Source: DAOTWA01 sp963702935 (GTDB lineage: Bacteria > Chloroflexota > Anaerolineae > Anaerolineales > Anaerolineaceae). From it: DNA of 64,000 bases. The translations under genes were made by a program, and so were the position numbers. Under the pieces are notes generated by a model. It was not told the DNA's origin. It did no database searches and was given only the letters and a program-made list of their open reading frames with translations. Positions within the stretch are counted from its first letter, which is position 1. Each line of letters starts with the position of its first letter. The stretch lies in the NCBI GenBank assembly GCA_963702935.1, contig OY969772.1:5084001-5148000 (forward strand), read 5' to 3'. This document shows, one piece after another, positions 53,347 to 63,200 of this stretch.

Positions 53347-53406
53347 ATCACTCTCCAAAGAAAAACTTTTAACTCTTTTACTGTTTGTTCATATCGCTCA
53401 TTGTCA

Positions 53407-54873
53407 TTAATAAAGGTTGCCCTGCTTGCCGGAATTTTCATCCACAAACGAAATCGCCACTGTGTTCAAGCTCAGGTCGATGTGCAACCGAGTTTGTAAA
53501 CTCTCTTTGGCCCAGGTAATTGAAAGTTCTTTATCAGCGCAGTTATCAATCGTGCAATCCCCGTCGAAAGCGGGGTAAGAATTTCTAAATTCGATCAGGC
53601 GTAGCAGGCGTTTTACAATGGGACGCTCAACTTCACGATCAATCTCTGCAAGAGTGTATGAATGGCGATTGACTTCACGCATTTCGCCTGATTGCTCCGC
53701 AGCAGCGATATCATTTTCACCTGCAAGCAGCCCCACATAATAAATCTGGGGAATGCCTGGCGTGAATAGCTGAATTGCCCGTGCCGCAAAGTAGGCATCG
53801 TCATCCGCGCCCAACATGGAGTAGTAAGTGCCACAAATTTGGTGGACGTCGAAACCATTTGAGTCTTTATGTTCTTCTGAGATAACCCGACTCAAACCAG
53901 CACCACGCTGGAGGCACAAATTGACCAAGTCGCTTACGTCCGCTGAATTGTAATAACCGTTCAAATCTGGTTTAACGGGAATGCCATCGTGGCAATCAAG
54001 CATAGTAAATTGGTGGGAAGGTCTAACCCTCAAATAATCTTTCAATTTACCGCTGCGCTTTTTAATCAATGTTTCCAGAATCAAATATGGAAGGATAAAA
54101 TCATAGATCCAGTAACCATGCTCGACTAATTCACGCTGAGTGGCAAGTTCAGCATGGACCTCGGGGAGCAGTTCAATCTCGTTTTTCGCGGCTAAATCTC
54201 TGATCCAATCTATAAACTGGAAAATTTCAGGCTCAACGAAAAAACAAGCGGTCCCCGCCTTTTTGATGACATAACCCACGGCATCCAAGCGAACGATCCT
54301 GACATGATTGGCATGGAAATATTCGATAATTTTGGTATATAAAGCTCTGGTCACCGGGGAGTTAACATCCAAATCTACCTGATCGGATGGATTTCCATTT
54401 CCAAACGTGGTCCACAGAGTTTGTTTCTCGTTAGCTCCCACAGAAAAATTGGAAAAAGGCACAGTCCTGCGTAAAAAGATCTTCTGAAGATCTGCCCTTT
54501 TGGGTTTTCCTTCCGGCCAGACTTTTTGGATGGAAAGAAACATGTCTGCGTATTCTGATTTCGAACCTTTCTTTAGAAAATCCTGAAAGAAGATAGAGCT
54601 CGATGACATGTGGTTCACCATCAGATCAAGCAGAACGTCTTGGTCAGCTGCTAACGACTGGATGTCATTCCAACTGCCGTAACCTGGCTCAATCTGAAAA
54701 TACGTCACTGGAGAAAATCCCCGATCTCCAGAGGACGGAAAAGGCGGAAGAATATGAACTCCACCTTGAAACAGGCCCTTAAAACGGGTATTCAAAACGT
54801 ACTTTAATTTCTTTAAATCTCCACCTAAAGAATCAGCATAGGTGATTAATTGAACTTTGTTCTTCACACTCAT
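53407..54873 (-). CDS. Sucrose phosphorylase-like GH13_18 enzyme
   Basis: 488 residues; phosphorolyses sucrose (or a related glucoside) to glucose-1-P and the acceptor. It follows Bifidobacterium SPase closely: KVQLITYADSLGGDL at the start, GVHILPPFPSSGDRGF, the nucleophile in RLDAVGY, the acid/base Glu in LLPEVHAE and the transition-state Asp in CHDGIPV. Related enzymes use sucrose-6-P or glucosylglycerate, so the acceptor is not certain. Glucose-1-P could enter the phosphoglucomutase route encoded at 30039. No signal peptide, so cytoplasmic. Confidence 0.88.
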   Translation of the reverse strand: MSVKNKVQLITYADSLGGDLKKLKYVLNTRFKGLFQGGVHILPPFPSSGDRGFSPVTYFQIEPGYGSWNDIQSLAADQDVLLDLMVNHMSSSSIFFQDFLKKGSKSEYADMFLSIQKVWPEGKPKRADLQKIFLRRTVPFSNFSVGANEKQTLWTTFGNGNPSDQVDLDVNSPVTRALYTKIIEYFHANHVRIVRLDAVGYVIKKAGTACFFVEPEIFQFIDWIRDLAAKNEIELLPEVHAELATQRELVEHGYWIYDFILPYLILETLIKKRSGKLKDYLRVRPSHQFTMLDCHDGIPVKPDLNGYYNSADVSDLVNLCLQRGAGLSRVISEEHKDSNGFDVHQICGTYYSMLGADDDAYFAARAIQLFTPGIPQIYYVGLLAGENDIAAAEQSGEMREVNRHSYTLAEIDREVERPIVKRLLRLIEFRNSYPAFDGDCTIDNCADKELSITWAKESLQTRLHIDLSLNTVAISFVDENSGKQGNLY

Positions 54874-55250
54874 CAGTGATCAGCTCCCAGAATTCACAAA
54901 ACGAATTCTTTTGTACAACTATACGCCCCAACAGCTAATGACCTCGTATCAATTCACGTGCTTTTTACTAGCCTGCTTGTAAAGCTGCTTCAAGCAAGTA
55001 CTTTATAAACATCTGGCTATTTTTTCGCGTGCTTTACAACAATTTTTACCAACCCGTTTTCAGAGGGAAATTCCTTCTGGAAATATTCGATTCCATTCAC
55101 CTATATTTATGCCCCCTTAGCAGAAACCAGGGTGCAGACTGATCTGAAAACAGAAAACATGCCTCAATTCAAAAATCATTATCAGTAGTAAGAGATTGTA
55201 TTTTCTCATTCTCTGCATTCCTCGACACCTCACTGTTCCAAGCCGTTTCT
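54874..55250. other. Intergenic stretch inside the sugar operon
   Basis: About 377 bp between the second permease and sucrose phosphorylase. No gene seen. A sequence at 54993-55006 contains the core AAAGTACTT of the LacI-type operator but lacks its outer bases. A weak -10-like TATAGT is present near 54918. It may hold a secondary promoter. Confidence 0.4.
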
Positions 55251-56075
55251 TTATCCTTTGACTGAGCCTTGAATCAGCGCTGTGATGATCTGACGTTGAA
55301 ATATAACAAAGATAATGAGGGTGGGTACCAAAATCAGAATCGTACCAGCGCATAGTAGAGGAACATTTGTCGCATAATGTCCCTGGAAAGCTCCAAGCGC
55401 ACCAGCCATAGTTCGCTGCGTTGGATCCTCTACGAGCACAAGGGCAAGGAGAAACTGGTTCCATGTCCATACGGACATGAGATTCCGAAGGGATACGATT
55501 GGTGGAGTTGCGAGTGGGACTTGAATTTGCCAAAATAGATTCCAGGTGGACGCACCATCAATACGAGCTGCCTCCGAGATCTCGGTCGGCATATTGACGA
55601 AGTGGGCGCGCATCCAGAAAACGGCAAATGGCATATACAAGCCAATCAGCGGAAGTACGATCGCCAGCCGAGTGTTGTAGATCCCTGTCGCCCGCTCCAA
55701 GAAATAAATAGGGTAGATAATCCCCGGAAACGGGAGCGTCAACCCGAACACAAACAAGAAGAGTAGGATGCGCGCGCCAGGGATCTTCAGGAGACCGATG
55801 GCGAACCCAGCCATTGTCGAAATGATAAGTGATATGGGTACAACAGCGAGAACAATAAGCGTGCTCGACAAGAGGAGCGCGGGCATATTCGAAACTTTGA
55901 ACGCCTCAACGAAGTTGCCCCATTGCGGGTTCACGGGCCATTCAAGTCCACCAGGTACAGTCCCCGATGGATGCAGTGCGGTCATAAAGATGCTGATGAA
56001 GGGCAAGATCGTGAATACCATCAGCACCAGAAGGAATCCCCGACCAGTCCAGAGTTCGCCACGAGTAACTCTCAT
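55251..56075 (-). CDS. Carbohydrate ABC transporter permease (MalG-like)
   Basis: 274 residues with six membrane helices and the EAA loop (SEAARIDGASTWNLFWQIQVPL) that contacts the ATPase. The start at 56075 overlaps the previous stop as ATGA and has GGAGG seven bases upstream; a start 8 codons earlier is less likely. It forms the membrane channel with the permease encoded at 56072 and the binding protein at 57059. No ATPase gene is in this operon, so it must use a shared ATPase elsewhere, as is common for CUT1 systems. Confidence 0.93.
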   Translation of the reverse strand: MRVTRGELWTGRGFLLVLMVFTILPFISIFMTALHPSGTVPGGLEWPVNPQWGNFVEAFKVSNMPALLLSSTLIVLAVVPISLIISTMAGFAIGLLKIPGARILLFLFVFGLTLPFPGIIYPIYFLERATGIYNTRLAIVLPLIGLYMPFAVFWMRAHFVNMPTEISEAARIDGASTWNLFWQIQVPLATPPIVSLRNLMSVWTWNQFLLALVLVEDPTQRTMAGALGAFQGHYATNVPLLCAGTILILVPTLIIFVIFQRQIITALIQGSVKG

Positions 56076-57046
56076 CGTGTTTCCTCCCGGCTCAGCCATT
56101 GGATCGGGATGATGACGACGACAACGAGGATCATGAGCATAACGGCCAGAGCAGATGCCAGGCCCACAGCTCGCTGGGAGAAGGCAAGAATGTAGATCTG
56201 GATCCCGGGAACCGCCGTCGCGTTGCCAGGCCCGCCAGCTGTCGAGACATAGACGATATCAAACGCGGCGAGTGCTGCAATCACAGTAACAGTCAGGCAC
56301 ACACCTATCTCATTTCGGAGAAGCGGGATGGTGATCGCGATAAATTCCTTGAACCAGCTGGCACCATCGATTCTGGCGGATTCATAAAGGGACGGGTCAA
56401 CTTTCGTCATACCGGTCAATAGCAGAACTGTGCAAAATCCCAGGAGCACCCAGACTCCGATCACCCCAACTGCCGGCAGTGCCCAGTGGAAGTCACCTAG
56501 CCAAGCACGAGTGATACCTCCGAGTCCAACGGCCTTAAGCACTTGGTTAATCAAACCCGGGAGAGCCAGCAGCCAGCCCCAGATGATGCCGGCAGCGACA
56601 AGCGGAATGACCTGGGGTAGGAAAAGCACAGTCCGTGCTATCTCTCCGAACCGCCCCGTCGCCACCCGGTGAATCACGCTCGCGACGACGAGACCCAGGC
56701 CCACCGGAATGATGCTGAACCAGACGACCAACAAAAACGCGTTGTAGATCGTCCCTATTAGATCAGGAACCTGGAAGATAGTCAGGTAGTTCTTCAACCC
56801 GACCCAGGTCGCAGGACTAACGCCGTTCCACTTGTAGAACGAGTACTTGACGGTAAGCACGAGGGGTGTAAGCACGAACAGCGCATACACCGCAAGGGCA
56901 GGCAGGGCAAAGAGCCAGCCAATAATTGCCTCTCGGCGGACCATCCTGGGTGGGAAGATCCGCCGGGAGGAGGCAGGTGCCACGAGACGGTTATCCGACG
57001 TCATTGAAGGTGTCGCAGTAGATTTAGGAGGCGTAGGCATCGTCAC
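56072..57046 (-). CDS. Carbohydrate ABC transporter permease (MalF/UgpA-like)
   Basis: 324 residues, six predicted helices (GWLFALPALAVYALFVLTPLVL, then AVGVIGVWVLLGFCTVLLLTG) and the EAA-loop region ESARIDGASWFKEFIAITIPLL. It starts at GTG (57046) with AAAGG six bases upstream, or at ATG two codons later. Lies 12 bp after the binding-protein gene. Pairs with the MalG-like permease encoded downstream. Confidence 0.93.
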   Translation of the reverse strand: MTMPTPPKSTATPSMTSDNRLVAPASSRRIFPPRMVRREAIIGWLFALPALAVYALFVLTPLVLTVKYSFYKWNGVSPATWVGLKNYLTIFQVPDLIGTIYNAFLLVVWFSIIPVGLGLVVASVIHRVATGRFGEIARTVLFLPQVIPLVAAGIIWGWLLALPGLINQVLKAVGLGGITRAWLGDFHWALPAVGVIGVWVLLGFCTVLLLTGMTKVDPSLYESARIDGASWFKEFIAITIPLLRNEIGVCLTVTVIAALAAFDIVYVSTAGGPGNATAVPGIQIYILAFSQRAVGLASALAVMLMILVVVVIIPIQWLSREETR

Positions 57047-57058
57047 GCGGCACCTTTA

Positions 57059-58507
57059 TTACTGCTGAGCCAGTTCCCGCAGATATTCGGCCTGGACAGC
57101 TTTGAGCAAACCAGCTGCATCTTCCTGGCCGCCGACCATCTTCTGGAGTTCGGGCGTCCAGCCTTGGGCAAAGATCGAGCTGGTTGAGTTTGCGATGAAG
57201 TCCATTGCTGTACCAGCATTGTTGATCACAGCTCCGGCAGCAAGCGTGTCATTTGTGATTGAGCCTGCAGTCACACTAGGCATCGTAGCATCAGCCGGCC
57301 CACCGGGGTTCGAACCACCGACAGTGACGTCGATCTGGCGAGCTGCATCGTTTGTAGCAACCCAATTGAGGAAGAACGCGGCGCAATCTGCATTCTTCGC
57401 CTTGGCGGAAATACCATAAGTCAACGGAGAAGACATAGCTGCCGGGTTACCACCGGACTGCGCTGGCGGCATCAGGAAGAAACCGACGTTACCGGCCATA
57501 TTCTTGTCATAGTCGGCGTTTTCCCAGTCGCCATTGAAAGTGAAGACACCCTCACCTTTAACGAAGCGGGCGTTAGAGTCGGTGTACTCAATAGCGTTGA
57601 TGTCAGTTGGAAAATAGCCTTTCTTGATCCAATCTTCAAGGTGCTGGGCAGCAGTCAAGTTCGACGGGGTATCGATAGTAGCACCGCTCTTCTGGAAGAT
57701 CCAGTCGTTGATAGGTTGGGTCGAGCCGACGGATGCCATGAGCGCCTGTAACGGGAAGGCCAGGCCCATACCACTTTTGGCACTACCCCACTGCATGACT
57801 GGCTGCAGGCCAGCAGCTTTGGCTTTGGCCAGCAAGTCATCGAACTCAGCTAGCGTTTGAGGAGCCTGGGTCATTCCGATTTTTGCAGCTTCTTCTTTGT
57901 TGTAGAAGACACCTGTCAAGCTGTAGTTGAGGCCCCACGCATAGAGGGTGCCGGAACCACGGGTACCATCCGATGCAAGCCGATTTTGGTTGATCTGCGC
58001 CATCGGCCACTTGTCCCAACCAAACTCCGTTGCGTAGGTATCCAAGTTCATCAAGAGTCCATCCTTCGCGAAGGATACCATAGTTGGTAGGCGGAGCAGA
58101 TCGGGCGGATTATCACTCGCGAGAAGGAGCGGCGCAGAGGTAATGAGATTAGCGAACTGGTCCTGCTTAATGTTCCAGGTCACATTTGGATACTGCTTGG
58201 TGAATTCATCAGCGAGCTTGAAAGGCAAATCGAACCCGGTCTCAAAGTAAGCATTGAGAACGACGGGGCCGGTTCCGCAGCTCGGGACATTGGCGGCAAC
58301 TGTTGGGGCAGCGGTGGTTGCAGCCGCAGTAGTTGGAGCCGCAGTAGTTGGAGCTGCAGTAGTTGGAGCTGCAGTAGTCGCAACGGCGGTTGGGGCTGCT
58401 GTGGTAGCAGCTGCGGTTGGGGTAGCTGCCTGACCGCATGCTGTGAGCAGCAATGATGCCAGGAGCACCAGACTTGCCAAAGTAAATGACAAATTTTTCT
58501 TACTCAT
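57059..58507 (-). CDS. Sugar ABC substrate-binding lipoprotein (CUT1)
   Basis: 482 residues. The signal peptide ends LLLTACG, so it is a lipoprotein. A low-complexity Ala/Thr/Pro linker (about 27-70) spans the envelope to the binding domain, which begins SCGTGPVVLNAYFETGF. The protein is of the MalE-like family binding oligosaccharides. AGGAGG lies just before the ATG. It is preceded by a matched promoter and LacI operator at 58635-58679. Ligand probably sucrose or a related glucoside, from the phosphorylase in the operon. Confidence 0.92.
   Translation of the reverse strand: MSKKNLSFTLASLVLLASLLLTACGQAATPTAAATTAAPTAVATTAAPTTAAPTTAAPTTAAATTAAPTVAANVPSCGTGPVVLNAYFETGFDLPFKLADEFTKQYPNVTWNIKQDQFANLITSAPLLLASDNPPDLLRLPTMVSFAKDGLLMNLDTYATEFGWDKWPMAQINQNRLASDGTRGSGTLYAWGLNYSLTGVFYNKEEAAKIGMTQAPQTLAEFDDLLAKAKAAGLQPVMQWGSAKSGMGLAFPLQALMASVGSTQPINDWIFQKSGATIDTPSNLTAAQHLEDWIKKGYFPTDINAIEYTDSNARFVKGEGVFTFNGDWENADYDKNMAGNVGFFLMPPAQSGGNPAAMSSPLTYGISAKAKNADCAAFFLNWVATNDAARQIDVTVGGSNPGGPADATMPSVTAGSITNDTLAAGAVINNAGTAMDFIANSTSSIFAQGWTPELQKMVGGQEDAAGLLKAVQAEYLRELAQQ
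58326..58378 (-). repeat. 15-bp tandem repeat coding the lipoprotein linker
   Basis: Successive near-identical units of the kind GCAGTAGTTGGAGCC encode repeats of Thr-Thr-Ala-Ala-Pro in the linker behind the lipid anchor. Such repeats change copy number by slippage, always by 15 bp, so the frame holds and only linker length varies. Confidence 0.75.
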
Positions 58508-58634
58508 TTCTCATCCTCCTGAAATTTCTAATCCTTGATGATTTTCATAATTTTGAAATGGGAAGCTAAATCATCAGCAATAGGCACCTCCTATTCATTT
58601 GTAAAAAAACATTACCAAAATGTAAGTATTAACA

Positions 58635-58679
58635 TGAAAGTACTTTCACTATAGTACAACAAATTAAATCGTTAGTCAA
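58635..58679 (-). promoter_or_regulatory. Promoter with LacI-type operator for the sugar operon
   Basis: The minus strand reads TTGACT, 17 bp, TACTAT (-35 58674-58679; -10 58651-58656). The 14-bp perfect palindrome TGAAAGTACTTTCA (58635-58648) lies 2 bp downstream of the -10. A repressor bound there would block the start site. A near-copy sits at the lacI promoter, so the neighbouring LacI-family protein is the likely repressor. Confidence 0.85.
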
Positions 58680-58689
58680 CACCCAATTC

Positions 58690-59697
58690 TTATGCGGTTT
58701 GTCGTTCAATAATATTTAAGGGAATCTGAACATGCCGCGGCAGAGAGGAGGCAGATCCCAACTGCGAGAGCAATATCTCTACTGCCAGTTTGCCCAACTC
58801 ATCCAGATGCTGGCCAATCGTGGTCAACTCAGCGTACTCGGCCATATCTAGATCATCGAAGCCGATCACAGCGAGTTGCTCAGGGACGTGTACTTTCAAA
58901 TGATGAGCAGCTTTGAGCACACCGAGCGCCTGGAAATCGGTCGCAGCGAATATGGCGGTCGGTGGCTCGGGCAAGCTGAGTAATTCCTTGGCTACTTGGC
59001 GGGTCTGTTCCTGGGTGTAAGGAGCAAGTCGCACCAGTGTATCAGGCAGATCAATCCCTGATTCTTTCAATACCTGGCGAAAGCCGCTCAGGCGCAGGCT
59101 TACCGGGTGAATAGCATATTCCGGGAGGTCCGTATCGCCCAGAAAAGCCACCCGACGGTGGCCTTTACTGAGCAAATAGGTAGCCGCCATACGCCCGCCT
59201 TCTACATTATTAATTTCCACACAGTTCAGATTGGGGTGTGGAAACTCGATCAGTACAGTGGGTAAACTGTGGTCAACCAGACGCTGAGCTTCTTCATCGT
59301 CGATTTGCAAAGACAATACAATCAATCCATCCAGGTTGCCGGTCAACGGAAGCGTAGAGAGATACCGATGCAGTTGATCAGTAGAATCAACAGTGTAGAT
59401 GACCAGCTCATAATTTTCGGGGGAAAGAGCACCAGCAATGCCACGCAGGCGTTGAATGAACGATGGAGCTGTAAAAAAGGGTGTGATCACACCAATACGG
59501 CCGTTCCTTTGCATCGCCCGGGCGCGTGCCTCTGCCTTCGGTATAAAACCTAATGCGTCAATCGAAGCCAGTATTCTTTTTCGTGTTTCAGTATTGACCT
59601 TATTAGAATCGTTAAGCATCCGCGAAACGGTCGTAATGCTTACCCCAGCATTTTCGGCGACATCATAGATAGTTGGAGCTTTATTTTTCTTTTCCAT
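58690..59697 (-). CDS. LacI-family transcriptional regulator
   Basis: 335 residues. The DNA-binding helix-turn-helix (TIYDVAENAGVSITTVSRMLNDSNKV) and hinge (TRKRILASIDALGF) lie at residues 8-60. A periplasmic-binding-like effector domain (GRIGVITPFF…AIFAATDFQALGV) follows. It represses sugar genes until an inducer binds. The gene is encoded first in the operon region and carries a near-copy of the sugar-operon operator at its own promoter, so it probably also regulates itself. AGGGG before the ATG. Confidence 0.93.
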   Translation of the reverse strand: MEKKNKAPTIYDVAENAGVSITTVSRMLNDSNKVNTETRKRILASIDALGFIPKAEARARAMQRNGRIGVITPFFTAPSFIQRLRGIAGALSPENYELVIYTVDSTDQLHRYLSTLPLTGNLDGLIVLSLQIDDEEAQRLVDHSLPTVLIEFPHPNLNCVEINNVEGGRMAATYLLSKGHRRVAFLGDTDLPEYAIHPVSLRLSGFRQVLKESGIDLPDTLVRLAPYTQEQTRQVAKELLSLPEPPTAIFAATDFQALGVLKAAHHLKVHVPEQLAVIGFDDLDMAEYAELTTIGQHLDELGKLAVEILLSQLGSASSLPRHVQIPLNIIERQTA

Positions 59698-59716
59698 AAC
59701 AACCCCTAGAAGATAA

Positions 59717-59758
59717 TGAAAGCAGTTTCAGTCTATCATTTGATACCTATGCTGTCAA
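59717..59758 (-). promoter_or_regulatory. lacI promoter with operator
   Basis: The minus strand reads TTGACA, 17 bp, TAGACT (-35 59753-59758; -10 59730-59735). TGAAAGCAGTTTCA at 59717-59730 overlaps the -10 edge and differs from the sugar-operon operator only in the middle. Autoregulation is implied. Confidence 0.8.
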
Positions 59759-59867
59759 CTCAACTTGTTGAGCCTTTCCCTGAAGAAAGGACTTAATGAA
59801 ACATTTATAAAAGTGTAAAATTCGACAATAAATGCAAATAACTTGTATTTGATACTGTTGGCGAACC

Positions 59868-60140
59868 TCAAGCGGTCGACAGGAGCAGTGCAAAACGAGA
59901 ATGCCGGGTCGAAGCGAGCGGCACCCCGTTTAGCCAGTCGGTCAATCGCTTGAGGTTCGTCGCAACTGCGATGGCCAAGTTCTGTAAGTGTGTTTTGGCT
60001 TGGCCCACATAACGAGAGCGGCGCAGGCTGCTACTCCGAATCGCCTGGGAAAGTGTGCCTTCGATCCCGCTCCGTTTGCTGTAGAGCCTTTTGAAGTCGT
60101 TGGTCTGTTGTCTCTCTCGGGCAGACTGAAGGGCTTGGTG
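59868..60140 (-). pseudogene. IS1182-family transposase C-terminal fragment
   Basis: The minus strand encodes HQALQSARERQQTNDFK, then YSKRSGIEGTLSQAIR, RRSRYVGQAKTHLQN and NLKRLTDWLNG, matching the last about 90 residues of IS1182-type transposases, and stops at 59868. An in-frame stop lies just upstream (60141-60143), and the rest of the gene is absent. It abuts the CRISPR array. Confidence 0.8.
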
Positions 60141-60294
60141 TCACCCTTCTGCCCGCAAAACCAGCGTCCGGCCAGCGTTTTTTGCCTTTGAGCATTGCGG
60201 GCGAATTATAGTGGATAAGGAAAACTGGACAGGAAAACGGGCAAAAATAAGGTGGTAAACTGAAAACACCATGCCCAACTGGACTGCGACTTGA
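60141..60294. other. Flank of the CRISPR array
   Basis: About 150 bp, partly A-rich (60200-60290), between the IS fragment and the first repeat. If the array is transcribed leftwards, as repeat orientation suggests, this is the trailer side, not the leader. No promoter or cas gene is visible here. Confidence 0.4.
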
Positions 60295-63200
60295 GGTTCA
60301 CCCCCACGCGTGTGGGGAAAACATCATCAAATAATACAACATTGTTTAATCCTTTCGGTTCACCCCCACGCGTGTGGGGAAAACAGCGCTTGCAGGTTCG
60401 CCAGGTAGCCCGGGTCCGGTTCACCCCCACGCGTGTGGGGAAAACGCATCCAGGGCCATTTTATTTTGCTGGTTATGAGGTTCACCCCCACGCGTGTGGG
60501 GAAAACTTTTGCAGACTCCCGGCTGCGCCTATCAGGTGCATGGTTCACCCCCACGCGTGTGGGGAAAACGCATCGCGGCCTCGATCGAGGCGCGCCGGCA
60601 AGAGGTTCACCCCCACGCGTGTGGGGAAAACTTCTGAACTACGGGTCGTCGGACGCGTACGCGTACGGTTCACCCCCACGCGTGTGGGGAAAACGATTGC
60701 GAGGAAAGAGGCCCATGATCTTTCTCCGGTTCACCCCCACGCGTGTGGGGAAAACGATCGCGATCAGCCAACCAAAGTTTATCACTTCCCGGTTCACCCC
60801 CACGCGTGTGGGGAAAACGCCCCGGTCAGGTCTGCTATGTGTAGGTATGCCGGTTCACCCCCACGCGTGTGGGGAAAACCACCGGGTTCCATACCACGTC
60901 GGCCCATTCGATCGGTTCACCCCCACGCGTGTGGGGAAAACGGAGGCCGGAAACGCGAAGGCCGAGATCCAAAGGCGGTTCACCCCCACGCGTGTGGGGA
61001 AAACTCCAACATTTTATAGGTCGGGTCGCCCATCTCCGGTTCACCCCCACGCGTGTGGGGAAAACTCGTTCCTGCTGATCTGGAAAACACGGCTCTGCTC
61101 GGTTCACCCCCACGCGTGTGGGGAAAACTGCTGAGGGGTTACTTTTGCCATTGTTACACTCCGGTTCACCCCCACGCGTGTGGGGAAAACATTTTCGCGT
61201 TTGCTACCGCAATTGCTTATTTCGGTTCACCCCCACGCGTGTGGGGAAAACTACCAGGTCAGACCGATCAGCCCGTTTCCTCTCCGGTTCACCCCCACGC
61301 GTGTGGGGAAAACGCCGGGTGGGGGAGGGGGAGGAAGTCACGGATCCGGTTCACCCCCACGCGTGTGGGGAAAACGCATAAAGCTCGGAGGGGATCAGTT
61401 CACCCTATACGGTTCACCCCCACGCGTGTGGGGAAAACGAAAAGCGCTCAATCTCTGTTCCGGCCAGGAAGCGGTTCACCCCCACGCGTGTGGGGAAAAC
61501 TCAGGTTGGCCGCCTTCCCGTCCCTATCTCCCCGGTTCACCTCCACGCGTGTGGGGAAAACGCTCGGACTGTATTTTGGGGCGCCGGGTAGACGCGGTTC
61601 ACCCCCACGCGTGTGGGGAAAACGTAGGCCCGGGCCTGAGTATCCCAGCCGGGCTGCGGTTCACCCCCACGCGTGTGGGGAAAACTCATCCCGTAATGGC
61701 TCTAACGGCGGCGACTGCCGGTTCACCCCCACGCGTGTGGGGAAAACGCTGGCAGCGGTATCCGCCAAGTCTGGATGCCGGCGGTTCACCCCCACGCGTG
61801 TGGGGAAAACGTCAGTCATAATTTCGCCTTCCCTTTCCTTTAGCGGTTCACCCCCACGCGTGTGGGGAAAACTTTAGAACCAGAGGCCGGAACAGGGGCA
61901 ATCGCCGGTTCACCCCCACGCGTGTGGGGAAAACCTCCGACTCCGAATCACAGCATCCGGGTTACCGGTTCACCCCCACGCGTGTGGGGAAAACGTGCTT
62001 GCGCAAAAAATCGATGATTTCCTGAGCGGTTCACCCCCACGCGTGTGGGGAAAACGCCATCGACATCAACGTAAACGTCCCGCCCATCGGTTCACCCCCA
62101 CGCGTGTGGGGAAAACCCTCCCGAGCGCATCCTCCTGGCCTGCGACGTCGGTTCACCCCCACGCGTGTGGGGAAAACTGCTCGTCCCAGCCCTCGTACCT
62201 CAGCCATTCCGGTTCACCCCCACGCGTGTGGGGAAAACGGCATCGTGCTCGTTCTGGTTGGCCTGGCCGCGCGGTTCACCCCCACGCGTGTGGGGAAAAC
62301 GCTAAAATCCGGCTCGCTCGGTCGATTGATCTCGGTTCACCCCCACGCGTGTGGGGAAAACCCACGGCGCCATGCCCGGCAAGCCTCCCAAGGGCGGTTC
62401 ACCCCCACGCGTGTGGGGAAAACTGGTTCTTCAGTTTCCCCCGGAAGTGCGTCCACGGTTCACCCCCACGCGTGTGGGGAAAACTGTTGTTTCATTTTCT
62501 GTCATGCGCTTTCCTCCGGTTCACCCCCACGCGTGTGGGGAAAACGATAACCGGCAAGCATGAGATTTATCGCTGCGTCGGTTCACCCCCACGCGTGTGG
62601 GGAAAACCCCCTCACGAGGTGAACGACAAAATAATTCAACGGTTCACCCCCACGCGTGTGGGGAAAACGACCGTAATTGTCATCCTTCAATCCTGGCGAG
62701 TACTCGGTTCACCCCCACGCGTGTGGGGAAAACGAGAGATGTGCGTCCAGGTAACCCGATCTCCAACGGTTCACCCCCACGCGTGTGGGGAAAACTTTCG
62801 CCACATTTATTCCAAATTGGGAACCCATCGGTTCACCCCCACGCGTGTGGGGAAAACGTATAGCGCACGCCGGCCCTGCCGCGCCTTGGCCGGTTCACCC
62901 CCACGCGTGTGGGGAAAACGGTCTTCCGCCTCTTTTTCGGTGTCATGCATGCCGGTTCACCCCCACGCGTGTGGGGAAAACTCAATATGCCGCGCTCCGC
63001 GAACAGCGTATACATCGGTTCACCCCCACGCGTGTGGGGAAAACGTCTTCCGCAAACGGTCACGCTGCCGGCGATCACGGTTCACCCCCACGCGTGTGGG
63101 GAAAACTCGGTCACGAAATCCGGGAATGGCCGGCCTGCCGGTTCACCCCCACGCGTGTGGGGAAAACGCTTGCACGGAGACCTCTACCTGAATAAGCTTC

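Noticed and set aside
54993..55006. Third LacI operator in front of sucrose phosphorylase
   Set aside because: Only the 9-base core matches and no convincing promoter accompanies it, so it was not listed as a feature.
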